From contig NZ_JAHOPF010000004.1 in the NCBI RefSeq assembly GCF_019038595.1, positions 67,747 through 131,746 on the forward strand: a stretch of 64,000 bases of DNA, read 5' to 3'. Below are positions 25,401 through 32,624 of the stretch, in pieces. The DNA comes from Kaistella soli (GTDB lineage Bacteria > Bacteroidota > Bacteroidia > Flavobacteriales > Weeksellaceae). How positions within the stretch are numbered: position 1 is the stretch's first letter; the number at the start of each line of letters is the position of its first letter. The notes under the pieces are model-generated. The model was given only the letters and a program-made list of their open reading frames with translations, made no database searches and was not told the origin of the DNA. Both the position numbers and the translations under genes were made by a program.

Positions 25401-26686
25401 CCACTGCACTGGTAAACGGAGCCACTTATTATGTAACACAGACCCTCGCCTCCTGCGAAAGTGAAAGGGCTCCCGTACAGATTAACATCTTCAGCACGGC
25501 AACTCCTACCGGACCGGCTGCACAGGTCTTCTGCGTAAGCCAGTACGCGAAAGTATCAGATCTTACCGTGAACGGAAGCCAGATTAAATGGTACAGCAAC
25601 ACAACAGATACCTCACCGCTTGCTGCAGGCATCTTGCTGCAGGACGGCATTACGTATTATGCATCCCAAACAGAAAACGGATGTGAAAGCGTAGGCCGTC
25701 TTGCGGTGACGGTATCATTGGTGATCACCAATATTCCTGCTGCCGACTACTTGGCGCCCGCGCTGTGTTCGGAGGAGGACGGTACGAAAAAAACGGATCT
25801 CGCCCAATACCAGCCGCAGCTGGTTGCCAATTCGGCAGGCTATACCTACCGTTATTACACGCAGAACAATACCCTGATCAGTGATCCCGCGCATTACACC
25901 CTGATTACAGGCCAGAATATCTTTTTTGTTGAGATTAACGCTGCAAGCGGATGTTCTGCCAAAGTGAAACTGACGGTAGTTTTAAATGCGTCACCGGTAG
26001 TCAGCGTTCCTCCTTCAGCTGAATACTGTCCGGGCAGTTCTGTACAACTGGACGCCGGCAGCCAGCCAGCGGGAACCAGCTATTCCTGGAGTTATAACGG
26101 CGTGTTCCAAAGCAGCCAGCGGACCATCAATGCGGGCCAAAACGGAACCTACGCTGTTACCGTAACCAACAGCTCTGGATGCAGTACCTCAAAAGCCGCC
26201 ACTGTGAAGAAAGTAGATTTTCCTGTCATCACTGAAATTAAAATCGAAAACAATACCGTCCAGATTATGGCTTCAGGCAGCGGGCTGCTTGAGTATTCCG
26301 TTGACGGTCTCCTGTGGCAGACGTCGGGTATATTTTATAATGTCCCTGTCGGTCAGCATAAAGCATATGTAAGGAGCGGCCTTCAACCCTGCGCTGTGGC
26401 AGAACAGACTTTTACAATATTTCTGATCAGCAACGTATTCAGTCCGAACGGTGACGGTGTTAACGATACGTGGCGAATCGAAGGCATTGAAGATTATCCG
26501 GGCAGCCGAATCAGGGTGATCGACCGTTTTGGAACCGTAGTTTTAGACCAGAAAGTCACCGGCACTTTTTCCTGGAACGGGCAGCACCTGAGCCGTCATC
26601 TTCCTACGGGCAATTACTGGTACTATATCACCGTATCCGACGGCCGAATACTGTCCGGGTATGTGACGATTAAAAACCGAAACTAA
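19475..26686 (+). CDS. Giant SprB-like repeat adhesin with T9SS type B sorting domain
   Basis: A 2403-residue cell-surface protein. Signal peptide MKNFYFLIFFVLFQNLFSQ; residues about 30-300 form an N-terminal domain of unknown type (MCANGGFEQTETVSGKQYIR); residues about 425-590 include an Ig-like segment. Residues about 590-1930 hold 18 SprB-like repeats of about 74 residues, each with QPxC, then YSFDNGxTW, then GxYxxxIKNxxGC. Two Ig-like modules with RWYLNATGG/KWYSNTTD follow, then a PKD-like one and a decayed 19th repeat. The end, VFSPNGDGVNDTWRIEG to VTIKNRN, is the CHU_C/gliding-motility-associated T9SS type B domain. SprB relatives are mobile or static surface adhesins. It is transcribed alone. 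Confidence 0.92.
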   Translation: MKNFYFLIFFVLFQNLFSQNTDPNYLRQGIFEDSNGKIITSSTAQEKFLKERNLKVQQEQQHMHKATQPAVEMCANGGFEQTETVSGKQYIRNFLYNIGDPPGPTQCKSISNTADTYIPQYTPGNTALMATSVPANYIDPFMGDIKAFDQYALKINHTGSSTYGSIVQGKRFKTNNETQLKFNYKAVLQSVYDTSHTDNQPFFKARILNKNGVVVSEFCLVGDEKNCIFTKVPAGGYGYVTLYTDKWQSGILDISSIPNNENFTVEFMASRCGLGGHFGYAYVDDLCILQSTENFVGSVTLDPLYSICPTLPLNVCGNYTLPNSGGVAATLKTLTLKLRDAGGNVVYTTTTPATLDTANKKFCFALLPQNFPNTINSNYNVSVTADFDVAATSGGGACGSSGGNTAIFGSATDSDANPGWDISFLNCSLSCDISVSTAKLSKCDTDYDGSESFDLRLFDALVVPSTTGLTFSYFADYSNAYNNTGAITGSSAYLSASTVLYVRVSRDAGCYKIIPVDLEVKNPTANITGILNVCSGSTELKASPGATYLWSTGESSQNITVTATGVYSVTVTDSFGCASTASVSIEPSQTAVTPTLEITQPSCFVSTGTVKVVSPASQYSFDNGLTWGSNPVKTGLYPGNYKVMIKTLNGCTSYPQDVTITPVLTAYPSCSAVQPKFCGDTGSITVNNSAAYYSFDNGTTWVTGSTADHLQPGNYSIRTKDISGCISNAQIVNISSTTLGSPDYTLVNPACSAPGTITINTPSDFYTFNGGQTWVTSNTLSNAISGNFSVGIKNSLGCTSVFVTIYLQPFQNTSPQYSVIQPACGQDGTVYISTEADFYSFDNGATWTTSNMKDLPPGTYRIKIKNAAGCQSQTSSVYLYEPQLPYPFYTVSQPTCGNNGSITINSVSDFYSFDGGTTWVTTNTKSLPAGSYQILVKNSLGCKSSAAYVSLTEVKLPKADVMTVQPTCTAKGSITVNTPADLYSINGGTTWSASNVFSNLSGTSYNVVIKNAQGCVSETNYVYFNQIYLAEPTYLVVNPSCGNVGSITFTSPADFYSINGGSSWSTSPVFTNLNASTGYYLMVKNSANCMSAGISVYMNTTNLASPSVTVVQPTCGTKGSITVTSPGSSYSFDGGNTWSTSPVKNNITSGYFYVQVKDASCVSTSTPVTINEFFLPGPSYTVTHPSCGTGGSITFTTSAAQYSINGGQTWSNTATFSNLADGYYSLMVQNALGCRSSSYGASVTLQKYYLPKPDVQIIQPTCTVKGSIKIMTPAAMYSFDGGQTWGTVNEKTDLTSGYYNVVIKNAQGCTSNPYDMSISITAFFLPAPFVKTVQPTCSDSGSITVVSQAAQYSFDNGSTWVTNPVLLNPSPGYYNIKIKNAAGCTSISTSTSVSKFYLSQPSYTTVQPTCAVPKGTIFINTVADLYSFDNGTTWTTNPVKNNLNSGTYYLLIKNASGCVSQSAYVYIGSSPNIPATPAVSLVQPTACDATDGTITITTPGVSYTFNDGASWTNDPVKKNVGSGTYIIRVKTSSSGCESASVPVTLHSGITIAAPAVSVVQPTCSVATGSVTVTTSAATYSFDDGLTFVYSNTKSGLNPGVYKIKIKNATGCISAVTSATVTAQAPLPAPAFQVQQPDCSSALGTLLITTAAAEYSFDNGLTYGPSATKSGVGPGTYSLMIKDAAGCISLAGIATVNPQPLTPSAPQISVSAPSGCTASSGTVAVISAAAFYSYDDGATWVTNASANLSPGVYQIRIKLSATGCSSPATAATVVPPPNAPALPLFAVAQPLSCTNPYGTITITSTEYQYSFDNGATYSSNAVSSLLSPGIYTLKVRNNAGCESGAVAVTINIPADTPLQPTATVEQIDCAHPSAKITVNESASQYSIDDGMTWQNSNIFTGLFPKTYLLRTKNALGCQSTARQVTVHPFINPTPKPLVSVTQNFCVQQQATVAELSAGGTQIRWYLNATGGSTLSPTTALVNGATYYVTQTLASCESERAPVQINIFSTATPTGPAAQVFCVSQYAKVSDLTVNGSQIKWYSNTTDTSPLAAGILLQDGITYYASQTENGCESVGRLAVTVSLVITNIPAADYLAPALCSEEDGTKKTDLAQYQPQLVANSAGYTYRYYTQNNTLISDPAHYTLITGQNIFFVEINAASGCSAKVKLTVVLNASPVVSVPPSAEYCPGSSVQLDAGSQPAGTSYSWSYNGVFQSSQRTINAGQNGTYAVTVTNSSGCSTSKAATVKKVDFPVITEIKIENNTVQIMASGSGLLEYSVDGLLWQTSGIFYNVPVGQHKAYVRSGLQPCAVAEQTFTIFLISNVFSPNGDGVNDTWRIEGIEDYPGSRIRVIDRFGTVVLDQKVTGTFSWNGQHLSRHLPTGNYWYYITVSDGRILSGYVTIKNRN
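21250..25260 (+). repeat. 18 in-frame repeats of about 220 bp
   Basis: Each unit encodes the SprB-like module (QPxC ... YSFDNGxTW ... IKNxxGC). Units are clearly homologous but diverged, with the consensus strongest in the middle copies (about 21900-23900). No unit pair is identical over its full length by eye. Confidence 0.85.
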
Positions 26687-26818
26687 TGACGCTTATCTTT
26701 TGAATGGTAAAGAAAGTCCGTAATCTCCATCGCACATTGCGAGAATTGCCGGATTTATTTCAGAAGTAATTTACTTGGATTTAAACGCAAAAATCAACAT
26801 TCTTATATTGGAAAATTA

Positions 26819-26856
26819 AAAACCTCCGCTGATAAAGGCGGAGGTTCACTTTTTAT
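26819..26856. terminator. Bidirectional terminator
   Basis: Perfect stem aacctccgc (26821-26829) and gcggaggtt (26838-26846), A-rich before and T-rich after. It lies between the convergent giant gene and the zinc-ribbon gene, and reaches the latter's stop codon. Confidence 0.8.
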
Positions 26857-27379
26857 TTTTAAGTTTGGCAATGACTTTCAGCAAAGCGTCCCTGTTTTTG
26901 GCTTCGTGGTAGAAGCGCGGAAGTTTTTCGAGTAAGGTAAAGTGGGTCCGGTCTTTGTGTTCACGCAGCGTGGCTGAAATATAAGATTCGAGATAATCAA
27001 GATGTTCGCGACTATATGCAATGAAAACCTCATTCTTGAAAGGTGCAGTGTACCACAGCTTTGCCTCAAAATATTCATGTGCTGCCATTTTCAAATGAGC
27101 ACGGATTCCCACCACTTCAATTGCTGTACCGGTAATTTTCGAATAGCCGCAGTGAAGACAGTACAGGCGCACTTCCTTCTTTTCGTGATCTGCTTTTGCT
27201 GTTGCCTTCTGCCCGCAACCCGGACATACCACATCCACCTGATTCTGGAAATAGCTCAGGCGGTGCTTCTGGTCCTGGAAACGGTGAGTCATGGAAAATT
27301 GTTTGTCTGTAAATATATTAAAGTTTTTGAAACCGAATTCTCTGTTAGCTATGATATGATCAGCCTTATTCATCATCAT
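26846..27379 (-). CDS. Uncharacterised zinc-ribbon protein
   Basis: A 177-residue soluble protein that I do not recognise as a named family. It has a four-cysteine zinc ribbon, CPGC (Cys52, Cys55) and CLHC (Cys74, Cys77), preceded by about 50 basic residues (HRFQDQKHRLSYFQNQVDVV). The C-terminal 90 residues are predicted helical and rich in aromatic and charged residues (EYFEAKLWYTAPFKNEVF, HLDYLESYISATL). Three ATGs start the frame (27379, 27376, 27373), and the choice hardly matters. Binding of nucleic acid or a protein partner through the ribbon is possible. It is monocistronic and convergent with the giant adhesin gene. Confidence 0.75.
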   Translation of the reverse strand: MMMNKADHIIANREFGFKNFNIFTDKQFSMTHRFQDQKHRLSYFQNQVDVVCPGCGQKATAKADHEKKEVRLYCLHCGYSKITGTAIEVVGIRAHLKMAAHEYFEAKLWYTAPFKNEVFIAYSREHLDYLESYISATLREHKDRTHFTLLEKLPRFYHEAKNRDALLKVIAKLKNKK

Positions 27380-27441
27380 CTTCTCTTGGAAATGACTGAT
27401 TCATTCTGCGTTCTGCAAATTCCTTTATTTATCAATAAGAA

Positions 27442-27466
27442 AATGACCGCCAAAGCGGTCACGGTA
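27442..27466 (-). terminator. Terminator of the M20 amidohydrolase gene
   Basis: Stem tgaccgc (27444-27450) and gcggtca (27455-27461) with loop caaa; on the minus strand the stem is followed by TTTTC. It lies 25 bp after the stop at 27486. Confidence 0.6.
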
Positions 27467-27485
27467 TATTAATTCTAATGTCAAT

Positions 27486-28643
27486 TTACTTCAGATAATC
27501 TTCTACCAAAGCTACCCAGTATGCTGCGCCAATGGGAAGAATTTCCTGGTTGAAAACATATTTAGGATGATGAACCATAAAAGTGTCTCCATTCCCTAAC
27601 ATGCAGTAATTGCCCGGCTTCTGCTCCAGCATAAATGCGAAATCTTCACTGCTCATCAGCGGATCCGTATCGTCGATGACATTTTCAGCGCCAAAGGTTT
27701 TTTTAGCGACTTCACTGGCCCATCGGGTGTTTTCAGGCGTGTTTACCAATACCGTTCCGGCTACTCCTTCCTTGATTTCGTAAGTGCATCCAAAACTTTC
27801 TGCCTGGGCTTTGGTGATGCTTTTTATTTTTTCCAGCACCATTTTCCGAACGTCATTATCCATGTTGCGGACACTGAGTTTCAGGGTAGCGGTTTGCGGC
27901 ACTACGTTGCCGGCGTTTCCTGCCTGGAAGGATCCGACATTTACTACTGTGTTTTTCCAGGGTGACACATTGCGGGAAACAATGGTCTGCAGCGCCATCA
28001 CCAGACTTGAGCCGCAAACGATAGGATCAACGCTCAGTTCGGGCATCGAGCCATGACCGCCTTTTCCGGTAATAACAATCTCCCAGTTATCAACGGCAGA
28101 CATGGTAGGACCTTCCCTGAAATGAAATTTTCCCTTTTCAAGCCCGGGAATATTGTGCATCGCATATACAGCGTCAACAGGAAATTTTTCAAAAAGACCG
28201 TCCTGGATCATAGCAGGACCGCCCTGCATGGTTTCTTCCCCCGGCTGATGGATGAAACGTACTGTGCCGTTGAAATTTTTAGTTTCGGAAAGGTATTTTG
28301 CAGCGGCCAGTGCCATTGAGGTATGACCGTCATGCCCACAAAGGTGGGACTTTCCTTCAAACCTGCTTTTATAAGGAAGATCATTATCTTCCTGAATAGG
28401 CAGCGCGTCAAAATCGGCACGGATGCCGATCACTTTTTGGCCGTCGCCTACTTTCAAAGAGGCTACGATGCCGTACTTTCCGACGCCTTCGGCGATTTCA
28501 AATCCTTCAAAAGTCTTTAAAATTCCGGCGATGTATTTCGAAGTGTTTTCTTCCTGCATTGACAGTTCAGGCTGCTGATGCATGGTTTCCATCCAGGATC
28601 TGATTTCATCCTGTTTTCCTTTTAAGGTTTCCAGTGCGTTCAT
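27486..28643 (-). CDS. M20 family amidohydrolase
   Basis: A 385-residue cytoplasmic metallohydrolase of the N-acyl-amino-acid amidohydrolase/hippurate hydrolase group (M20D). Metal and catalytic residues are in HLCGHDGH (Cys102, His104, His107), HQPGEETMQGG (Glu136, Glu137) and AMHNIPG; a dimerisation domain occupies about 180-300 (GKGGHGSMPELSVDPI). LMSSEDFAFMLE near the C-terminus gives the last ligand region. Substrates in the family include N-acetyl amino acids, hippurate and auxin conjugates; sequence does not decide. Single gene with its own terminator. Confidence 0.93.
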   Translation of the reverse strand: MNALETLKGKQDEIRSWMETMHQQPELSMQEENTSKYIAGILKTFEGFEIAEGVGKYGIVASLKVGDGQKVIGIRADFDALPIQEDNDLPYKSRFEGKSHLCGHDGHTSMALAAAKYLSETKNFNGTVRFIHQPGEETMQGGPAMIQDGLFEKFPVDAVYAMHNIPGLEKGKFHFREGPTMSAVDNWEIVITGKGGHGSMPELSVDPIVCGSSLVMALQTIVSRNVSPWKNTVVNVGSFQAGNAGNVVPQTATLKLSVRNMDNDVRKMVLEKIKSITKAQAESFGCTYEIKEGVAGTVLVNTPENTRWASEVAKKTFGAENVIDDTDPLMSSEDFAFMLEQKPGNYCMLGNGDTFMVHHPKYVFNQEILPIGAAYWVALVEDYLK

Positions 28644-29107
28644 TTGATTTTGTATTTCAGGTTAAATAGTTTTTAAATCAGGATCGTGAGTACAGACGAT
28701 TTACCTGTTGGAATGGGGTAAGAATTGCGATTTGTGTTTTATGAGCTCAGGGTATAAAGTATTGACAATGCAACAAACAGTATGCCGTCAGCAGATTTTT
28801 AATTCCACTTATTTTCCATTACAAACAACTGAGGTTCAGCAAGTATACAAAATGGAGAATGAACATTGGGACGCTCTTAAATCTTTTGACTTAAATGCGT
28901 CTTACATTAAAGCTTTAAAGTTTTATCGAATCTGATTTATTAATGATTTACAATATAAATTAAGTCATTTAATTTTGGGGGAGCTTGTGATTATACCTAA
29001 ATGAGCAAGATGAACTTTATATATTTGAAACTAAATTCCAGCCTTTTTCTTAAAGCCTTTTCTGATATTGGCAAGAGTTTTGTCTGTTTTCTCCAAACAA
29101 TAAAAAT
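28644..29107. other. Intergenic region, promoter only
   Basis: 464 bp between divergent genes. A 75-codon frame at 28708-28935 shows no protein-like features and is not called. The one signal is the -7 box at 29020-29027. Confidence 0.5.
29020..29027 (+). promoter_or_regulatory. -7 box upstream of the small membrane protein gene
   Basis: TATATTTG, 80 nt upstream of the ATG at 29108. No -33 element at standard spacing. Confidence 0.35.
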
Positions 29108-29437
29108 ATGAATACGTCCTTAAAAATCGCCATAGGATTGGCAGCAACAGCCGCAGGTACACTCGCAGTGGCTGTTTTAAGAAATCGTAAAGGAGCAGAA
29201 CAGCAACAGTTTACCGCTCCGGACGGAACCACCTACCGTAAGGGAGAACGCTACCAGAGCGCGAATCAGAAGACCTATCTTAACGGAAAAGAAATCCGAC
29301 AGGAAAAACCCGCAGACCATTTTCTGAATGACCGCAATACCTCTCCTTCATCCTATCCCAATGATGCAGCCTCCAACCATTATGACGGAGCAGCGAAGAA
29401 TGTACAGTATCATCAAAGAGGGGTAAGGCACCGGTGA
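29108..29437 (+). CDS. Small protein with one N-terminal membrane helix
   Basis: A 109-residue protein of no named family. Residues about 5-24 form a small-residue-rich transmembrane helix (IAIGLAATAAGTLAVAVL) followed by a positive cluster (RNRKG), so the tail should be cytoplasmic if the helix is an uncleaved anchor. The rest is polar and probably disordered, with the motif FTAPDGTTYRKGERYQS that recurs in similar small Flavobacteriia proteins, and a His/Tyr-rich end. A stress or envelope role is possible; no function can be assigned. It has its own terminator. Confidence 0.7.
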   Translation: MNTSLKIAIGLAATAAGTLAVAVLRNRKGAEQQQFTAPDGTTYRKGERYQSANQKTYLNGKEIRQEKPADHFLNDRNTSPSSYPNDAASNHYDGAAKNVQYHQRGVRHR

Positions 29438-29460
29438 TATAGGCTTAAACAAAATTAACC

Positions 29461-29511
29461 TAACCGCAATTTTCGGATTTTTCAGTTCCGGAATTTGCGG
29501 TTATTTATTTT
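29461..29511 (+). terminator. Terminator after the small membrane protein gene
   Basis: Long imperfect hairpin taaccgcaattttcgg/ccggaatttgcggtta (29460-29502) followed by a T-rich run. Confidence 0.75.
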
Positions 29512-29617
29512 TCAAATTTTTAACAGCATCGTCTTCCACGGAATTATCTTTCCGACACTAAACTTTGGTACCGCCAACCCGACGCTCGAAAATTTAAGCA
29601 TACAGAAATTTTCCGCT

Positions 29618-30868
29618 TTAATTTTTCAGATAATAGGTATACACATTATAGGGATATATTTTCTGGGCTAGGAAGCGGGAAATCAAACTGCATATAAGAA
29701 TAGGGAAAAATAACACGAAACCGTTCGGTACGAGATTACACACCAAAAACAATGCTGTAAAAGGTGCATAGATGGAAGCCGAAAGTGTAGCTGCCGCCCC
29801 TATCAATGCAAAGTTTACCATATTGAATGCCATTCCCAGATAGGTGTTGCAGCAATAAGCCACACAGAAGCCAAGGAAAGCCCCGGCAACAATGCTTGGC
29901 GCGAAGACGCCGCCGTCACCTCCTGCACCGAGGGTTAATGCAGAGGCCAGAGGTTTAAGGAAAATAAGTGCTGCCAGAAAAATCACCGGATAGGTTTGAG
30001 AACCGCTCAACAGTTCCCGCAAAGGATGATAGCTGTCACCGTAGAGAAAAGGAAAGCTGAAGATCAGGAGTCCTACCAGTAAAGCCCCAAGATTTACTTT
30101 GATAAACTCGCTGCTGATGCCTGCAAAAAAATCCTTAATCCGGATGACAAGCACGGTAAAACATACCGAGAGCAAAGCACCCAAAATACTGAGCAGCCCA
30201 AAGTAAGGCACCGCTTCCCACTTCCAGCCGGTAAGGAGATAAGGAAGAAGATGTTCTGTCTTAAAGAAACTCATGAAGAGCCAGGAAACGAGTGCCGAGA
30301 CCGTGCAGCTGATAAAAAGTGTTTTAGAGAATTTTCTGGCAATCACTTCCATCGCAAAGAGCCAGCCTGCGAGCGGACTTCCAAAGAGCACCGCGACGCC
30401 GGCCACTACACCGGCGCAGACCATTTCCAGTTTATAGACGTTTGCAGAAAAATTCTTTTCATAAGCCGCGTTCCCGACCGTCGCTGAAGCCACCACCGTG
30501 GAAACTTCAATACCCGTAGATCCGCCGAAAATAACCGTTAAGAAGCCATTAAAATAATGAGACGGAATTTTAAAAAGAGGCAGATGGTCTTTTCTCTGGT
30601 CCACTGTTTTATAGATCTCAGTAATGCCTTTATTTTTTCTGTTTCGGAACAGGTACTTTCTTAAAAAATAGATCGCCGTAATTCCTACGGTCGGAAGAAA
30701 AATAAAAATCAGAGGATTGCTTTTTTCCGCTGTGCTGAAAATAATTTCCTGAAAATATTCAGTCAGCGTCTTTAGAGAAAAGGCCAGAAAACAGCAACAG
30801 ATCCCAATTAAAACTGATATCAAAGCAAGTCTCAACTCATGGTGTCTCTGTATTTTTTTTCTCTCCAT
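29618..30868 (-). CDS. CLC family chloride channel/transporter
   Basis: A polytopic inner-membrane protein with about ten hydrophobic segments. I choose the ATG at 30868 (MERKKIQRHHELRLALI), giving 416 residues; an ATG at 30910 is the alternative and the 30946 start is TTG. Conserved CLC parts: GITEIYK near 81 (for GSGIP), GGSTGIEVST near 115-124 (for GREGP), GGDGGVFAPSIVAG (for GxFxP) and SASIYAPFTA with the central-gate tyrosine. The external gating glutamate position is Thr118, with Glu121 three residues on. No C-terminal CBS domains. Anion specificity is unknown. The gene is divergent from the amylase gene. Confidence 0.88.
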   Translation of the reverse strand: MERKKIQRHHELRLALISVLIGICCCFLAFSLKTLTEYFQEIIFSTAEKSNPLIFIFLPTVGITAIYFLRKYLFRNRKNKGITEIYKTVDQRKDHLPLFKIPSHYFNGFLTVIFGGSTGIEVSTVVASATVGNAAYEKNFSANVYKLEMVCAGVVAGVAVLFGSPLAGWLFAMEVIARKFSKTLFISCTVSALVSWLFMSFFKTEHLLPYLLTGWKWEAVPYFGLLSILGALLSVCFTVLVIRIKDFFAGISSEFIKVNLGALLVGLLIFSFPFLYGDSYHPLRELLSGSQTYPVIFLAALIFLKPLASALTLGAGGDGGVFAPSIVAGAFLGFCVAYCCNTYLGMAFNMVNFALIGAAATLSASIYAPFTALFLVCNLVPNGFVLFFPILICSLISRFLAQKIYPYNVYTYYLKN

Positions 30869-31018
30869 TGGTATTCTTTTATGCAATATTAAGGAATTCA
30901 AAAAAAACATTTCCTTAAAGTCACGGTAAAAAAAGCTGATCAACAAAACAAAAAGCAGCAGGTTTTTAAGTTTTCGGGACAGTTTTTGCTAACTTCACGT
31001 GTCAAAAAACAATAAACA

Positions 31019-32488
31019 ATGAATGCAACGATGATTCAGTTTTTTCACTGGTATTCTGAAGGAAACGGTAAGCTATATGATCAGGCGAGAGATTCCGCAA
31101 ACTATTTAAAGGAACTGGGCATCACTGCGGTATGGTTTCCGCCGGCTTATAAAGGTGCAGGTGGCGGCTATTCCGTAGGATATGATCCTTACGATCTCTT
31201 TGATCTCGGGGAATTTGACCAGAAAGGAACCGTCCCAACCAAATACGGAACAAAAGCACAATATCTGGACGCATGCACTGCCCTTCAGAAAAACGGCATT
31301 TCCGTCATCGCCGATATCGTCCTGAATCACAAAGCGGGAGGCGACGAAAAAGAGAAGTTTCATGCCGTAAAAGTAGATCCTGAAAACCGGCAGCAGAATC
31401 TTTCAGAACCTTTCGAAATTGAGAGTTATACAAAGTTCACTTTTCCGGGAAGAGGTAAGAAATATTCAGATTTTGAGTGGAATTTTCAATGTTTCTCCGG
31501 CGTCGATTTTGCGGAAGGTCAGGAAGGCATTTTCCAGGTCATCCACGACCACGGCGACGGATGGGAAGAAATGATTGATGGCGAAAAAGGAAATTACGAC
31601 TATCTGATGTACAATGATATTGAACAGCGCAACCCTTTCGTACGCGAGGAACTGAACAGGTGGGGAAAATGGTACCATGATCAGATAAATTTTGACGGAG
31701 TGCGCCTGGATGCAGTAAAACACCAGTCTCCCCAGTTTTATCAGGAATGGCTTCAGCTGCTGCGCTCGAATACGGGAAAAAATATTTTCGCTGTCGGAGA
31801 ATACTGGGCGCCCGGCCAACTGGATCTGCTGCAGAAATATATTGAAGCAACCGAAGGAAGCATGAGCCTGTTTGATTCTTCACTTCAACAGAATTTCCAT
31901 ACCGCCTCACTCGCGGGGGAAAATTATGATCTGCGCACGGTCTTTGACGGTACGTTAACACTTGCCGATCCCAAGCACTCAGTGACGGTGGTTGATAATC
32001 ATGACACCCAGCCGCTGCAGGAGCTGGAAGCTCCCGTAGAGCAGTGGTTCAAACCCCTTGCCTACGCCCTGATGCTGTTGAGAGAAAACGGATATCCCTG
32101 CGTCTTTTATCCCGATCTGTTCGGCGCGACCTATACCGACAAGGACAAGGAAGGAAATGATCAGGAAATATTTTTAAATAAAGTCGAAAAGATTGAGGAA
32201 CTGCTGAAAGCAAGACAGCATTTCGCTTACGGCCTGCAGCGCGATTATTTCGAAGATGCCAACTGCCTGGGATGGGTCCGTGAAGGAGACGGTGAACACA
32301 AAGGCTGTGCAGTGGTTTTAAGCAATAAAGATTCCTACGAAAAACCCATGGAAATTGGCGTACAGTACGCCGGACAAAACTTCTACGATTATCTGGGATG
32401 GTTCGATACTCAGGTAACGGTTGATGAAAACGGCTGGGGAAACTTTCCGGTTCCTGCCGGAAATGTGAGTGTTTGGGTACCCGTCTAA
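31019..32488 (+). CDS. Cytoplasmic alpha-amylase (GH13)
   Basis: Hydrolyses alpha-1,4 bonds in starch- or glycogen-like polymers. The 489-residue protein has no signal peptide, starting directly with MIQFFHWYSEGNG, as in intracellular GH13_5 amylases. Catalytic residues are in place: nucleophile Asp231 (GVRLDAVKH), acid/base Glu261 (AVGEYW) and Asp329 (VDNHDTQP), almost the numbering of Bacillus liquefying amylases. DIVLNHKAGGD supplies the first conserved region. A C-terminal beta-sandwich (about 400-489) completes the protein. It may mobilise stored glycogen or imported maltodextrin. Single gene; a CLC gene lies on the other strand. Confidence 0.94.
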   Translation: MNATMIQFFHWYSEGNGKLYDQARDSANYLKELGITAVWFPPAYKGAGGGYSVGYDPYDLFDLGEFDQKGTVPTKYGTKAQYLDACTALQKNGISVIADIVLNHKAGGDEKEKFHAVKVDPENRQQNLSEPFEIESYTKFTFPGRGKKYSDFEWNFQCFSGVDFAEGQEGIFQVIHDHGDGWEEMIDGEKGNYDYLMYNDIEQRNPFVREELNRWGKWYHDQINFDGVRLDAVKHQSPQFYQEWLQLLRSNTGKNIFAVGEYWAPGQLDLLQKYIEATEGSMSLFDSSLQQNFHTASLAGENYDLRTVFDGTLTLADPKHSVTVVDNHDTQPLQELEAPVEQWFKPLAYALMLLRENGYPCVFYPDLFGATYTDKDKEGNDQEIFLNKVEKIEELLKARQHFAYGLQRDYFEDANCLGWVREGDGEHKGCAVVLSNKDSYEKPMEIGVQYAGQNFYDYLGWFDTQVTVDENGWGNFPVPAGNVSVWVPV

Positions 32489-32593
32489 TTTGAACAGAAT
32501 TTATAAAACCTCCGCCAGAAAGAGCTTCCGGATGACCGAAAAAAATATAGTAAAATATCTTTCTATTTTTTAACTAAATAAAATTTGTTTTAC

Positions 32594-32601
32594 TACTTTT
32601 G
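32594..32601 (+). promoter_or_regulatory. -7 box for the radical SAM/DUF4130 pair
   Basis: TACTTTTG, 23 nt before the ATG at 32625. Confidence 0.45.
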
Positions 32602-32624
32602 TTCTGTCAATTTAACATAATAAG

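Noticed and set aside
28708-28935. 75-codon frame between divergent genes
   Set aside because: No recognisable domain, no promoter box at a sensible distance and unusual composition.
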